A stretch of 64,000 nucleotides of DNA, from NCBI RefSeq assembly GCF_042653765.1, contig NZ_JBHSEZ010000001.1:496001-560000 (forward strand). The letters run 5' to 3'. Both the position numbers and the translations under genes were made by a program. How positions within the stretch are numbered: the stretch's first letter is position 1; each line of letters begins with the position of its first letter. This DNA comes from Castellaniella denitrificans. Its GTDB lineage: Bacteria; Pseudomonadota; Gammaproteobacteria; Burkholderiales; Burkholderiaceae_B. The notes below the pieces were generated by a model. That model worked only from the letters and a program-made list of their open reading frames with translations, was not told where the DNA came from and ran no database searches. This document shows positions 55,530-62,971 of this stretch, in pieces.

Positions 55530-55988
55530 ATGACGACATCGACCGCCGAGCCCGGCACGCCGGACACCGCCGCCCTGCTCGCCCGCATCCGGGACAGCTT
55601 CGACCGTTCCGGCCTGATGCGCCACCTGGGCGCCCGCCTGGGCGACGTCGCCCCGGGCCGGGTGCACATCCACCTGCCCTACGGCCCCGACCTGACCCAG
55701 CACCTGGGCTATTTCCACGCCGGCGCAACGGCCTCGATCGCCGACGCCGCCGGCGGTTTCGCGGCCATGACGCGGGCGCCGCAGGGCCATACGGTGCTGT
55801 CGGTCGAATTCAAGATCAACCTGCTGGCCCCCGCGCAGGGGGAATCCCTGGAAGCCGTCGGCCGGGTCATCCGTTCCGGCCGCACGCTGACCGTGGTCCA
55901 GGTCGACGTCTACGCCCTCAACACGGGCGAGAAGACGCCGGTGGCGCTGATGCAGCAGACCCTCATCACCCTGCCGGAACCCGCATGA
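55530..55988 (+). CDS. PaaI-family hotdog thioesterase
   Basis: A 152-residue acyl-CoA thioesterase fold. The catalytic helix region is LGYFHAGATASIADAAGGFA near residue 60, preceded by VHIHLPYGPDLTQHLG. The start MTTSTAEPG was preferred to one 33 bp upstream. It overlaps the next gene by ATGA, so the two are translated together. Substrate unknown. Confidence 0.85.
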   Translation: MTTSTAEPGTPDTAALLARIRDSFDRSGLMRHLGARLGDVAPGRVHIHLPYGPDLTQHLGYFHAGATASIADAAGGFAAMTRAPQGHTVLSVEFKINLLAPAQGESLEAVGRVIRSGRTLTVVQVDVYALNTGEKTPVALMQQTLITLPEPA

Positions 55989-56980
55989 CACGCCTTTCGA
56001 TCCCGTTCTCGGTCCTGGACCTGGCCCCCATCGCCGAAGGCGGCTGCGCGGCCGAGTCTTTCACCCACACCGCCGACCTGGCCCGCCACGCCGAATCCCT
56101 GGGCTACCGGCGCTACTGGATGGCCGAACACCATGGCATGCCCGGCATCGCCAGCGCGGCCACCGCCGTGCTGATCGGCCACGTCGCGGCGGCGACCTCG
56201 CGCATCCGCGTGGGCGCAGGCGGCATCATGCTGCCCAACCATTCGCCGCTGGTGATCGCCGAGCAGTTCGGCACGCTGGAAACCCTGTACCCCGGCCGCA
56301 TCGACCTGGGACTGGGCCGGGCGCCCGGGTCGGACCAGGCCACCGCGCGGGCGCTGCGCCGCACGCTGGATTCGGATCCCGACGCCTTCCCGCGCGACGT
56401 GGCCGAACTGATGGACTATTTCGACGGCCGCGGGCCGGTGCGCGCCGTGCCGGGGGAAGGCTGCGGGGTGCCGGTCTGGATCCTGGGATCCAGCCTGTTC
56501 GGTGCGCAGCTGGCCGCCCTGATGGGCCTGCCCTACGCCTTCGCCTCGCATTTCGCGCCGGCGCAGATGATGGACGCCATCGCCCTGTACCGGCGCCATT
56601 TCCGGCCCTCGCGCCACCTGGACCGGCCCTACGTGATGCTGGGCTTCAATGTGTTCGCCGCCGACACGGACGAGCAGGCCCGCTTCCTGGCGACGTCCTG
56701 GCAGCAGTCCTTCGTCAACCTGCGCACCGGCCGGCCGGGGCTGCTGCCGCGCCCCGTCGAGGGCTATCTGGAGTCCCTGCCGCCGCCCGCCCGGGCCCTG
56801 CTGGACCACATCCTGTCCTGCGCCGCGATCGGCGCTCCGGACACCGTCGCCGCGCAGGTCCGCGACTTCGCCGAGCGCACCGGCGCGGACGAGCTGATGA
56901 TCACCTGCAACATGCACGACCACGCGGCGCGCCTGCGGTCCTACGAAATCGCGGCCGGGCTGATGGCCACGTCGGCCTGA
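55985..56980 (+). CDS. LLM-class flavin-dependent oxidoreductase
   Basis: A 331-residue luciferase-like monooxygenase. Landmarks: LGYRRYWMAEHHGMPGIASA near residue 40, RIRVGAGGIMLPNHSPLVIA and GRIDLGLGRAPGSD. This resembles the MsnO8/YhbW subgroup. It uses reduced FMN from a separate reductase; substrate unknown. Coupled to the thioesterase gene by ATGA. Confidence 0.88.
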   Translation: MTRLSIPFSVLDLAPIAEGGCAAESFTHTADLARHAESLGYRRYWMAEHHGMPGIASAATAVLIGHVAAATSRIRVGAGGIMLPNHSPLVIAEQFGTLETLYPGRIDLGLGRAPGSDQATARALRRTLDSDPDAFPRDVAELMDYFDGRGPVRAVPGEGCGVPVWILGSSLFGAQLAALMGLPYAFASHFAPAQMMDAIALYRRHFRPSRHLDRPYVMLGFNVFAADTDEQARFLATSWQQSFVNLRTGRPGLLPRPVEGYLESLPPPARALLDHILSCAAIGAPDTVAAQVRDFAERTGADELMITCNMHDHAARLRSYEIAAGLMATSA

Positions 56981-56995
56981 CGGGCCGGAGAAGCC

Positions 56996-57823
56996 TCAGG
57001 GCGCGATCGGCAGGGCGCGCTTGTGGGCGCTGCGCCTCCAGGTGGACACGATGATGTCGAAGGCTTCCGGCGCGACGTCCCGGCCTTCCAGGAAATCGTC
57101 GATCTGCTCGTAGCTGACGCCGAAGGCGTCCTCGTCGGGCTTGAGCGGCTTGAGCAGTTCCAGGTCGGCGGTGGGGACCTTGAACACCAGATCACGGGGC
57201 GCCCCCATGGCGGCGGCCAGCGCCCGCACGCGGCGCTTGTTCAGCCCCGCCAGCGGCGTGACGTCGGCTGCCCCGTCGCCGAACTTGGTGAAGAAGCCCA
57301 TCAGGGCCTCGGCGGCGTGGTCGGTACCGACCACCAGCCCGCCGCGCGCCCCGGCCACGGCGTATTGCGCGATCATGCGCTGGCGGGCCTTGATGTTGCC
57401 ATGCAGGAAATCCTGCTGGGCGTCGTCGCGGAAGGCCTGGCCGGAAGCCCGCACCGCATCCAGCATCGCGTCCGAGGCCGGACGCACGTCCACGGTCAGC
57501 GTTTCGTCGGGCCGGATCACCGCCAGGCCCGCCTGGGCGTCGGCCTCGTCCAGCTGGACGCCGTAAGGCAGGCGCATGGCCACGAAACGGGCCTCCCCGC
57601 CCTGCGCGCGCACGCGTTCGACGGCCCGCTGCGACAGGCAGCCCGCCGTCAGGGAATCGACGCCGCCGCTGATGCCCAGCACCAGGGCGCGGGTGCCGGT
57701 GGCGCGCAGCAATTCGGCCAGGAAGTCCACCCGCCGCTCGATCTCGGCCTGGGCGTCGAAGGCGTCGGCCACGCCCAGGGCGAGGCGGATGTGCAGTTGC
57801 AGGGCGTGTTGCTCGTCATTCAT
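56996..57823 (-). CDS. nadE: NH3-dependent NAD+ synthetase
   Basis: A 275-residue PP-loop enzyme making NAD+ from deamido-NAD+. The ATP loop is LGISGGVDSLTAGCLSQ near residue 48, followed by GTDHAAEALMGFFTKFGDGA near 165, which binds NaAD and metal, and the C-terminal STWRRSAHKRALPI. The length equals E. coli NadE; there is no glutaminase domain. Its ATG directly follows a copy of the ilvD tail sequence. Confidence 0.96.
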   Translation of the reverse strand: MNDEQHALQLHIRLALGVADAFDAQAEIERRVDFLAELLRATGTRALVLGISGGVDSLTAGCLSQRAVERVRAQGGEARFVAMRLPYGVQLDEADAQAGLAVIRPDETLTVDVRPASDAMLDAVRASGQAFRDDAQQDFLHGNIKARQRMIAQYAVAGARGGLVVGTDHAAEALMGFFTKFGDGAADVTPLAGLNKRRVRALAAAMGAPRDLVFKVPTADLELLKPLKPDEDAFGVSYEQIDDFLEGRDVAPEAFDIIVSTWRRSAHKRALPIAP

Positions 57824-57825
57824 TC

Positions 57826-57902
57826 AGCGGTCCTCGAAATTCAACGGTCTTCGATCCGGCGGTCCTCGATCCGGCATCCTTGTTTCAGCGGTCCTCGAAA
57901 CG
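57826..57902 (-). repeat. Degenerate tandem repeat after ilvD
   Basis: Four units on the minus strand share TCGAGGACCGC. They are the ilvD end itself (TTTCGAGGACCGCTGA), GGATCGAGGACCGC, GGATCGAAGACCGT and again TTTCGAGGACCGCTGA directly before the nadE ATG. The last unit therefore duplicates the ilvD stop context, and its GAGGA may serve as the nadE ribosome site. Confidence 0.8.
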
Positions 57903-59573
57903 GTCCAGCACCGCGCCGGTGCTGGCGTCGGAACAGTTGAAGGCGAACTTGGCCTGCACGCCGCGCGTGTAGCGCGGCGCGGGCGGCGTCCAGGCGGCGC
58001 GCCGGGCGGCCAGGACATCGTCCGGCACGTTCAGTTGCAGCAGCTGGCGGCGCGCGTCGATGGTGATGGAATCGCCTTCCTCGACCAGCGCGATGGCGCC
58101 GCCCACGGCGGCCTCTGGCGCGACGTGGCCCACGACCATGCCCCAGGTGCCTCCGGAGAAGCGGCCATCGGTGATCAGGCCCACCGAATCGCCCAGGCCC
58201 TCGCCCACCAGGGCGCTGGTCGGGGCCAGCATTTCCGGCATGCCCGGCCCGCCCTTGGGGCCCAGATAGCGCAGCACCATCACGTCGCCCGCGTGGATGC
58301 GGCCCGCCAGGATGGCCTCCATGGCGGAGGGCTCGTCGTCGAAGACCCGTGCCGGGCCGGTGATGGCGGGATTCTTCAGGCCGGTGATCTTGGCCACCGC
58401 GCCCAGCTCGGCCAGGTTGCCCTTGAGGATCGCCAGGTGGCCTTCCGGATACAGGGCATCGTCCAGCGCATGGATGACGTCCTGGTCGGCGCGCGGCGCG
58501 TCGGGCACGCCGGCCAGGGTCTCGGCGATGGTCTTGCCGGTGATGGTCATGCAGTCGCCATGCAGCAGGCCCGCGTTCAGCAGCAGCTTCATGACCTGGG
58601 GAATGCCGCCCGCCTTGTGGAAATCCACCACCAGGTACTTGCCGCTGGGCTTCAGGTCGCAGATGACCGGCACGCGGCGGCGGACGCGTTCGAAGTCGTC
58701 GATGGTCCATTCGACCCCGGCCGCGTGGGCGATCGCCAGGATGTGCAGCACGGCGTTGGTCGATCCCCCGGTGGCCATGACCACCGCCACGGCGTTCTCG
58801 ATGGACTTGCGCGTGACGATGTCGCGCGGCTTCAGGTCGAGTTCGACGGCCTTGAGCAGCACGCGGGCCGACTCGGCGGCCGAGTCGGTCTTTTCCTGGT
58901 GCACGTTGGCCATGGTGGAGGAATACGGCAGGCTCATGCCCATGGCCTCGAAGGAGGAGCTCATGGTGTTGGCCGTATACATGCCGCCACAGGACCCGCT
59001 GCAGGGAATGGCATGGGTTTCGATGTTGCGCAGGTCGGCATCGGACATGCGCCCGGCCGCGTGCTCGCCCACCGCTTCGAAGACGCTGACGATGTTCAGG
59101 TCCTGGCCGCAATAGCTGCCCGGCAGGATGGTGCCGCCGTAGACGTAGATCGAGGGCACGTTGGCGCGCAGCATGCCCATCATGCCGCCGGGCATGTTCT
59201 TGTCGCAGCCGCCGATCACCAGCACGCCGTCCATCCATTGGCCCTGGACGCAGGTTTCCACGCAGTCGGCGATCACTTCGCGGGACACCAGGGAATATTT
59301 CATGCCTTCCGTGCCCATGGCCATGCCGTCGGAAATCGTCGGCGTGCCGAACATCTGGGGATTGCCGCCCGCTTCCTTGATGGCGGCGGCGGCCGCGTCG
59401 GCCAGGGGCTGCAGGCCGCTGTTGCACGGCGTGATGGTGCTCTGGCCGTTGGCGATGCCGATCATGGGCTTGTCGAAGTCGGATTCCGTGTAGCCGAGCG
59501 CGTAGTACATCGAGCGGTTCGGCGCCCGGGCGACACCCTGGGTGATGTTCGAGGAGCGCAGCGGTTTGGCCAT
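57885..59573 (-). CDS. ilvD: Dihydroxy-acid dehydratase
   Basis: A 562-residue iron-sulfur dehydratase of the valine/isoleucine/leucine pathway. Cluster cysteines lie in TPCNSGLQPLAD near residue 49, VIGGCDKNMPGGMMGM near 122 and IPCSGSCGGMYTANTMSS near 195. The C-terminal GRFSGGTWGMVVGHVAPEAA is diagnostic. The start MAKPLRSSNITQ has AAGGA seven bases upstream. Transcribed toward nadE. Confidence 0.96.
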   Translation of the reverse strand: MAKPLRSSNITQGVARAPNRSMYYALGYTESDFDKPMIGIANGQSTITPCNSGLQPLADAAAAAIKEAGGNPQMFGTPTISDGMAMGTEGMKYSLVSREVIADCVETCVQGQWMDGVLVIGGCDKNMPGGMMGMLRANVPSIYVYGGTILPGSYCGQDLNIVSVFEAVGEHAAGRMSDADLRNIETHAIPCSGSCGGMYTANTMSSSFEAMGMSLPYSSTMANVHQEKTDSAAESARVLLKAVELDLKPRDIVTRKSIENAVAVVMATGGSTNAVLHILAIAHAAGVEWTIDDFERVRRRVPVICDLKPSGKYLVVDFHKAGGIPQVMKLLLNAGLLHGDCMTITGKTIAETLAGVPDAPRADQDVIHALDDALYPEGHLAILKGNLAELGAVAKITGLKNPAITGPARVFDDEPSAMEAILAGRIHAGDVMVLRYLGPKGGPGMPEMLAPTSALVGEGLGDSVGLITDGRFSGGTWGMVVGHVAPEAAVGGAIALVEEGDSITIDARRQLLQLNVPDDVLAARRAAWTPPAPRYTRGVQAKFAFNCSDASTGAVLDRFEDR

Positions 59574-59671
59574 GACGGGATCCTTTCGGGAAGTCGGTGA
59601 GGAATCCTTCAGTTTAAAACTTCTCCGCGCCGGCGGACCGGACACGCGCACGCCGGGCGCGGGTATTGGAG

Positions 59672-59693
59672 CCGGGCCATGGAGCCGGCCCGG
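59672..59693 (-). terminator. Possible terminator after the Crp/Fnr gene
   Basis: CCGGGCC and GGCCCGG (7 bp) close an 8-nt loop 17 bp after the regulator stop. There is no U-run, so intrinsic termination is uncertain. Confidence 0.35.
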
Positions 59694-59709
59694 GCGCCCC
59701 GGCGCGCGC

Positions 59710-60414
59710 TCAGAAGCTGCGCCGGGCCGGCTGCGCCAGGTCGTCGAGGAAGGCCGGGTCGTGCAGGATCCAGTCCCGGCGCGCCCCGGAGATGCGGCCC
59801 TGCGCCACCCAGTCGGCCAGCAGCCGGCTCAGGGTTTCCGCGCGCACGCCCAGATGCGCCGCGAGCTGGCGCTGCGTCAGGGGCAGGCGCACGGACGACC
59901 CCGCGCCGGGCCGCAGACGCAGCAGGTAATCGGCCAGGCGCTGCGCGGCCGTGCTGTCGCTGAACCATTCGACCTCGTTGACCCGCTGGTAGACCCGGTC
60001 GCTCAGGCGCGCCAGCAGCCGCATGGACAGGTCCGGCCAGGCGCGGCAGGCCGCCTGCAGGCCGGCCCGCTTCAGGCACAGCGCGATCGCGTCGCCATGC
60101 GCCCGGGCGTTCATCGGATAGCGGCCATGGGTCATGAACATGGCCGTCTCCGCCAGCAGCTGGCCGACACGGAAGATGTGGAACACGCGCTCCTGGCCGT
60201 CCTGGGTGTGGCGCAGCACTTCGATGCCGCCGCTCAGGACGTACAGGTATTCGATGGCGTCCTCGCCCTCCCGGAACAGCGGGTCCCCGTCCTCGACATG
60301 CAGGATCGCGGCGTCGCGCAGCAGCAGGCGCGCCACCTCCGGCGGCGCGTCCCGGAACAGCGGGTGTCCCAGCACCCGGGCGGGAGAATCCTCGGTCGGA
60401 TTGACTTTTGTCAT
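59710..60414 (-). CDS. Crp/Fnr-family transcriptional regulator
   Basis: A 234-residue regulator. The cyclic-nucleotide-binding-like barrel covers residues 15-130 (ILHVEDGDPLFREGEDAIEY, FRVGQLLAETAMF), and a C-terminal winged helix (LTQRQLAAHLGVRAETLSRL) lies near 180. No Fnr-type cysteine cluster is present, so it does not sense oxygen that way. ATG at 60414 is used; an upstream GTG two codons earlier is possible. Divergent from the metal-uptake-like operon at 60473, sharing a 58-bp gap. Confidence 0.88.
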   Translation of the reverse strand: MTKVNPTEDSPARVLGHPLFRDAPPEVARLLLRDAAILHVEDGDPLFREGEDAIEYLYVLSGGIEVLRHTQDGQERVFHIFRVGQLLAETAMFMTHGRYPMNARAHGDAIALCLKRAGLQAACRAWPDLSMRLLARLSDRVYQRVNEVEWFSDSTAAQRLADYLLRLRPGAGSSVRLPLTQRQLAAHLGVRAETLSRLLADWVAQGRISGARRDWILHDPAFLDDLAQPARRSF

Positions 60415-60450
60415 TGGCACTCAACGATTCGGGATGAGACGATACGAGAT

Positions 60451-60465
60451 TGATAATAATTCGCA
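60451..60465 (+). promoter_or_regulatory. Fur-box-like site
   Basis: TGATAATAATTCGCA matches the 7-1-7 Fur consensus TGATAAT-N-ATTATCA at 12 of 14 positions (a perfect left half). It lies 8 bp before the ATG of the binding-protein gene, in the only gap between it and the divergent Crp/Fnr gene, where it could repress both. Confidence 0.65.
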
Positions 60466-60472
60466 TTCAGTT

Positions 60473-61468
60473 ATGTGGGAATCCCTTCGTGCATCATACC
60501 GCCTGGCGCGGCTCTGCCTGCTGGCCGCCCTGCTGAGCACGGGCCTGTCCGTCTCGGCCGCGCCGCGCGACCGCCTGGTCCTGGCCGGCCCCACGGCGGC
60601 CGTCAGCTTCCCGCTCATCCACATGGCCGAGACCGGCGCCCTGGCGGACTGGGCCGGCACGGTGGAATTCCGCCACTGGAAAAGCCCCGACCAGTTGCGC
60701 GTGCTGCTCGCCAAGCAGGAAGTCGACTTCAGCGCCACGCCGGTGAACCTGCCCGCCATCATGGCCAACCGCGGCATGCCCGTGCGCCTGCTGAACGTCT
60801 CCGTCTGGGGGCTGCTGTGGTTCGTCAGCACCGACCCTGACGTGCGCACGGTCGCCGACCTGGCAGGCAAGCCGCTGCTGACGACCTTCCAGCGCGACCT
60901 GCCCGCCCTGCTGCTGGAACGCCTGCTGGACGCGCAGGGCCTGACCGGCGAACGCGCGCCGGCCATCCGCTACGCACGCGACGCCCAGGACGCCATCGCC
61001 CTGCTGCTCACCGGCGAAGCCCGCAGCGCCCTGCTGCCCGAACCCTCGGTCTCGCTCCTGCTGGCGCAGAATGCCCGCCAGGGCGGCGCGGCGCTGCACC
61101 GCGTGCAGAGCCTGGAGGACGCCTGGCGCGGGACCTTCCCGGACCATCCAGACCTGCCGCAGGCAGGCATCATGGCCAATGCCAATGTGGCCGGCGACCG
61201 CGCCCTGGGCGAGGCCGTCGCCCAAGCCTACGACCGGTCGGCGCGCTGGTGCAAGGCCGAACCGGCCGAATGCGCCCGCCTGGTGCACAAGCACCTGGAC
61301 TTCCTGCCGGTCGAGGCCATCGAGGCCTCGATCCGCGTCACCCGCCTGGAAAGCCGTGACGCGCGGGCCGTGCGTCCCGCCCTGGAAGCCCTCTACGGCC
61401 TGATCCTGAAACACAACCCCGAAGCCGTCGGCGGCCGCCTGCCCGACGCCGGCTTCTACGGGCCATGA
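60473..61468 (+). CDS. ABC substrate-binding protein (NMT1/NitT-like), iron-uptake context
   Basis: A 331-residue periplasmic protein. A signal peptide (LARLCLLAALLSTGLSVSAA) precedes RLVLAGPTAAVSFPLIHMAE. Domain layout is that of the SsuA/NrtA group (VDFSATPVNLPAIMANRG). The ATG at 60473 is nearly on top of the Fur-like box and has no clear ribosome site. It overlaps the permease gene by ATGA. Unlike most of its family it lies with a TonB receptor, so its ligand may be a metal or metal chelate. Confidence 0.85.
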   Translation: MWESLRASYRLARLCLLAALLSTGLSVSAAPRDRLVLAGPTAAVSFPLIHMAETGALADWAGTVEFRHWKSPDQLRVLLAKQEVDFSATPVNLPAIMANRGMPVRLLNVSVWGLLWFVSTDPDVRTVADLAGKPLLTTFQRDLPALLLERLLDAQGLTGERAPAIRYARDAQDAIALLLTGEARSALLPEPSVSLLLAQNARQGGAALHRVQSLEDAWRGTFPDHPDLPQAGIMANANVAGDRALGEAVAQAYDRSARWCKAEPAECARLVHKHLDFLPVEAIEASIRVTRLESRDARAVRPALEALYGLILKHNPEAVGGRLPDAGFYGP

Positions 61469-62250
61469 GAGAGATGAGCGCGCCGGGCCGCCCCAGGCGC
61501 ACCTCCCGGCTCTGGTCCGCGCTGGGCGTCGTCCTGATCTTCGCCGGCTGGGAACTCGCCGCCCGCCTGATGGGGCCGATGCTGATGGCCACGCCGCTCG
61601 AAGCCCTGCGCTCGATCGGCGTCCTGGCCGGCGACCCGGGCTTCTGGGCGCACAGCCGCGACAGCCTGATGCGCATCGCCATCGGCGTGGGCACGGGCTG
61701 CGGCATCGGCTTCGCGCTGGGCGTGCTCGCCGGCCACGACGCGCGCCTGCGCGGCCTGCTGGAGCCGCTGCGCTGGCTGCTGATGGCCATTCCGCCCGTG
61801 GTCGTGGTCGTGCTGGCCATGCTCTGGTTCGGCCTGGGCTCGGGGATGGTGATCTTCATCACCGTCCTGATGATGGCGCCCGGCATGTACGTCAACACGG
61901 TCAAGGGCATGCGCATGATCGATGCCGGCCTGCTGGAAATGGGCCAGGTCTACCGCTTCGGCGCCTGGACGCGGCTACGCCACATCTACCTGCCCGCCCT
62001 GGCCGCGCCCCTGACGGCGGCGCTGCTGATCGCCGCCTGCGGCGGCGTGCGGCTGGTGGTCATGGCCGAGGTGCTGGGCGCCGAAAGCGGCGTGGGCTAC
62101 GCGCTGGCCAACGCGCGCAGCACTTTCGACAGCGGCCGGCTGTACGCCTGGGTGCTGCTGATCCTGGGCCTGGTGGCCCTGCTGGAATTCCTGCTGCTGC
62201 AGCCCATCCAGCGCCGCCTGACCCGCTGGCAGGAGCCCAGCCATGCTTGA
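61465..62250 (+). CDS. ABC permease (NitT/TauT-like), iron-uptake context
   Basis: A 261-residue permease with six hydrophobic segments (LWSALGVVLIFAGWELAA, WLLMAIPPVVVVVLAMLWFG) and the coupling loop LLEMGQVYRFGAWTRLRHIY. It shares ATGA with the binding-protein gene and overlaps the ATPase gene by 8 bp, giving a tightly coupled importer. An alternative ATG lies three codons downstream. Confidence 0.9.
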   Translation: MREMSAPGRPRRTSRLWSALGVVLIFAGWELAARLMGPMLMATPLEALRSIGVLAGDPGFWAHSRDSLMRIAIGVGTGCGIGFALGVLAGHDARLRGLLEPLRWLLMAIPPVVVVVLAMLWFGLGSGMVIFITVLMMAPGMYVNTVKGMRMIDAGLLEMGQVYRFGAWTRLRHIYLPALAAPLTAALLIAACGGVRLVVMAEVLGAESGVGYALANARSTFDSGRLYAWVLLILGLVALLEFLLLQPIQRRLTRWQEPSHA

Positions 62251-62920
62251 GATGCGCGACCTCAGCCTGTCCTTCGGCCCGCGCGCCGTGCTCGACGGCA
62301 TCCGCCTGGACGTGCGCCCCGGCGAGCGCATCGGCGTCATCGGCCCGAGCGGCGCCGGCAAGAGCACCCTGCTGCGCCTGGCGGCCGGCCTGCTGCGGCC
62401 GGACAGCGGCACCTGCCGCAACGCCTTCCTGCGCACCCGCCTGGTTTTCCAGGAGCCCCGGCTGCTGCCCTGGCGCAGCGTGGCCGACAACCTGGACATC
62501 GCCTTGCATGCGGGCGGCGTCCCCGCCGGCGAAATCGCCGCGCGGCGCGACCGCTGGCTCGCCCGCGTGGGGCTGGCCGACGCGGCGCGCGCCTGGCCGG
62601 GCGAACTGTCCGGCGGCATGGCCCAGCGCGCCGCCCTGGCCCGCGCCCTGGCGCTGGAGCCCGACCTGCTGCTCCTCGACGAACCCTTCAGCGCGCTGGA
62701 CCCGGCGCTGCGCGCCGACCTGGGGCGGCTGTGCGCCGACCAGGCGCGCGCCACCGGCGCCGCGCTGGTCTGCATCAGCCACCAGCCCTGGGAACTCGCC
62801 GGCCTGGTGGACCGCATCCTGTGCGTGGCCGACGGCCGGATCCAGGAACAGGCCGCCCCCTTCGGCCGTCCGGACGAACCCGCCGCCGGCGCCCCGCCGG
62901 GCCCGCCGGCCGGCCCATAG
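62243..62920 (+). CDS. ABC ATP-binding protein, iron-uptake context
   Basis: A short 225-residue ATPase: Walker A IGPSGAGKSTLLRLAAGLL near residue 35, signature ELSGGMAQRAALARAL, Walker B LLLLDEPFSALDPAL, switch CISHQPWEL. The usual Asp/Glu after the switch His is replaced by Gln/Pro. The C-terminus is a Pro/Gly/Ala-rich tail. The third NitT/TauT-like ATPase in this window. Confidence 0.9.
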   Translation: MLEMRDLSLSFGPRAVLDGIRLDVRPGERIGVIGPSGAGKSTLLRLAAGLLRPDSGTCRNAFLRTRLVFQEPRLLPWRSVADNLDIALHAGGVPAGEIAARRDRWLARVGLADAARAWPGELSGGMAQRAALARALALEPDLLLLDEPFSALDPALRADLGRLCADQARATGAALVCISHQPWELAGLVDRILCVADGRIQEQAAPFGRPDEPAAGAPPGPPAGP

Positions 62921-62971
62921 CCCGATTTCACGCCCCTCTCTTCCACATCTCCTTCGACCGAGGAACTCCCC

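Noticed and set aside
60431..60440. GGGATGAGAC before the Fur-like box as a fourth copy of the 80-bp element
   Set aside because: Only the first ten or so bases resemble the element; neither hairpin is present.
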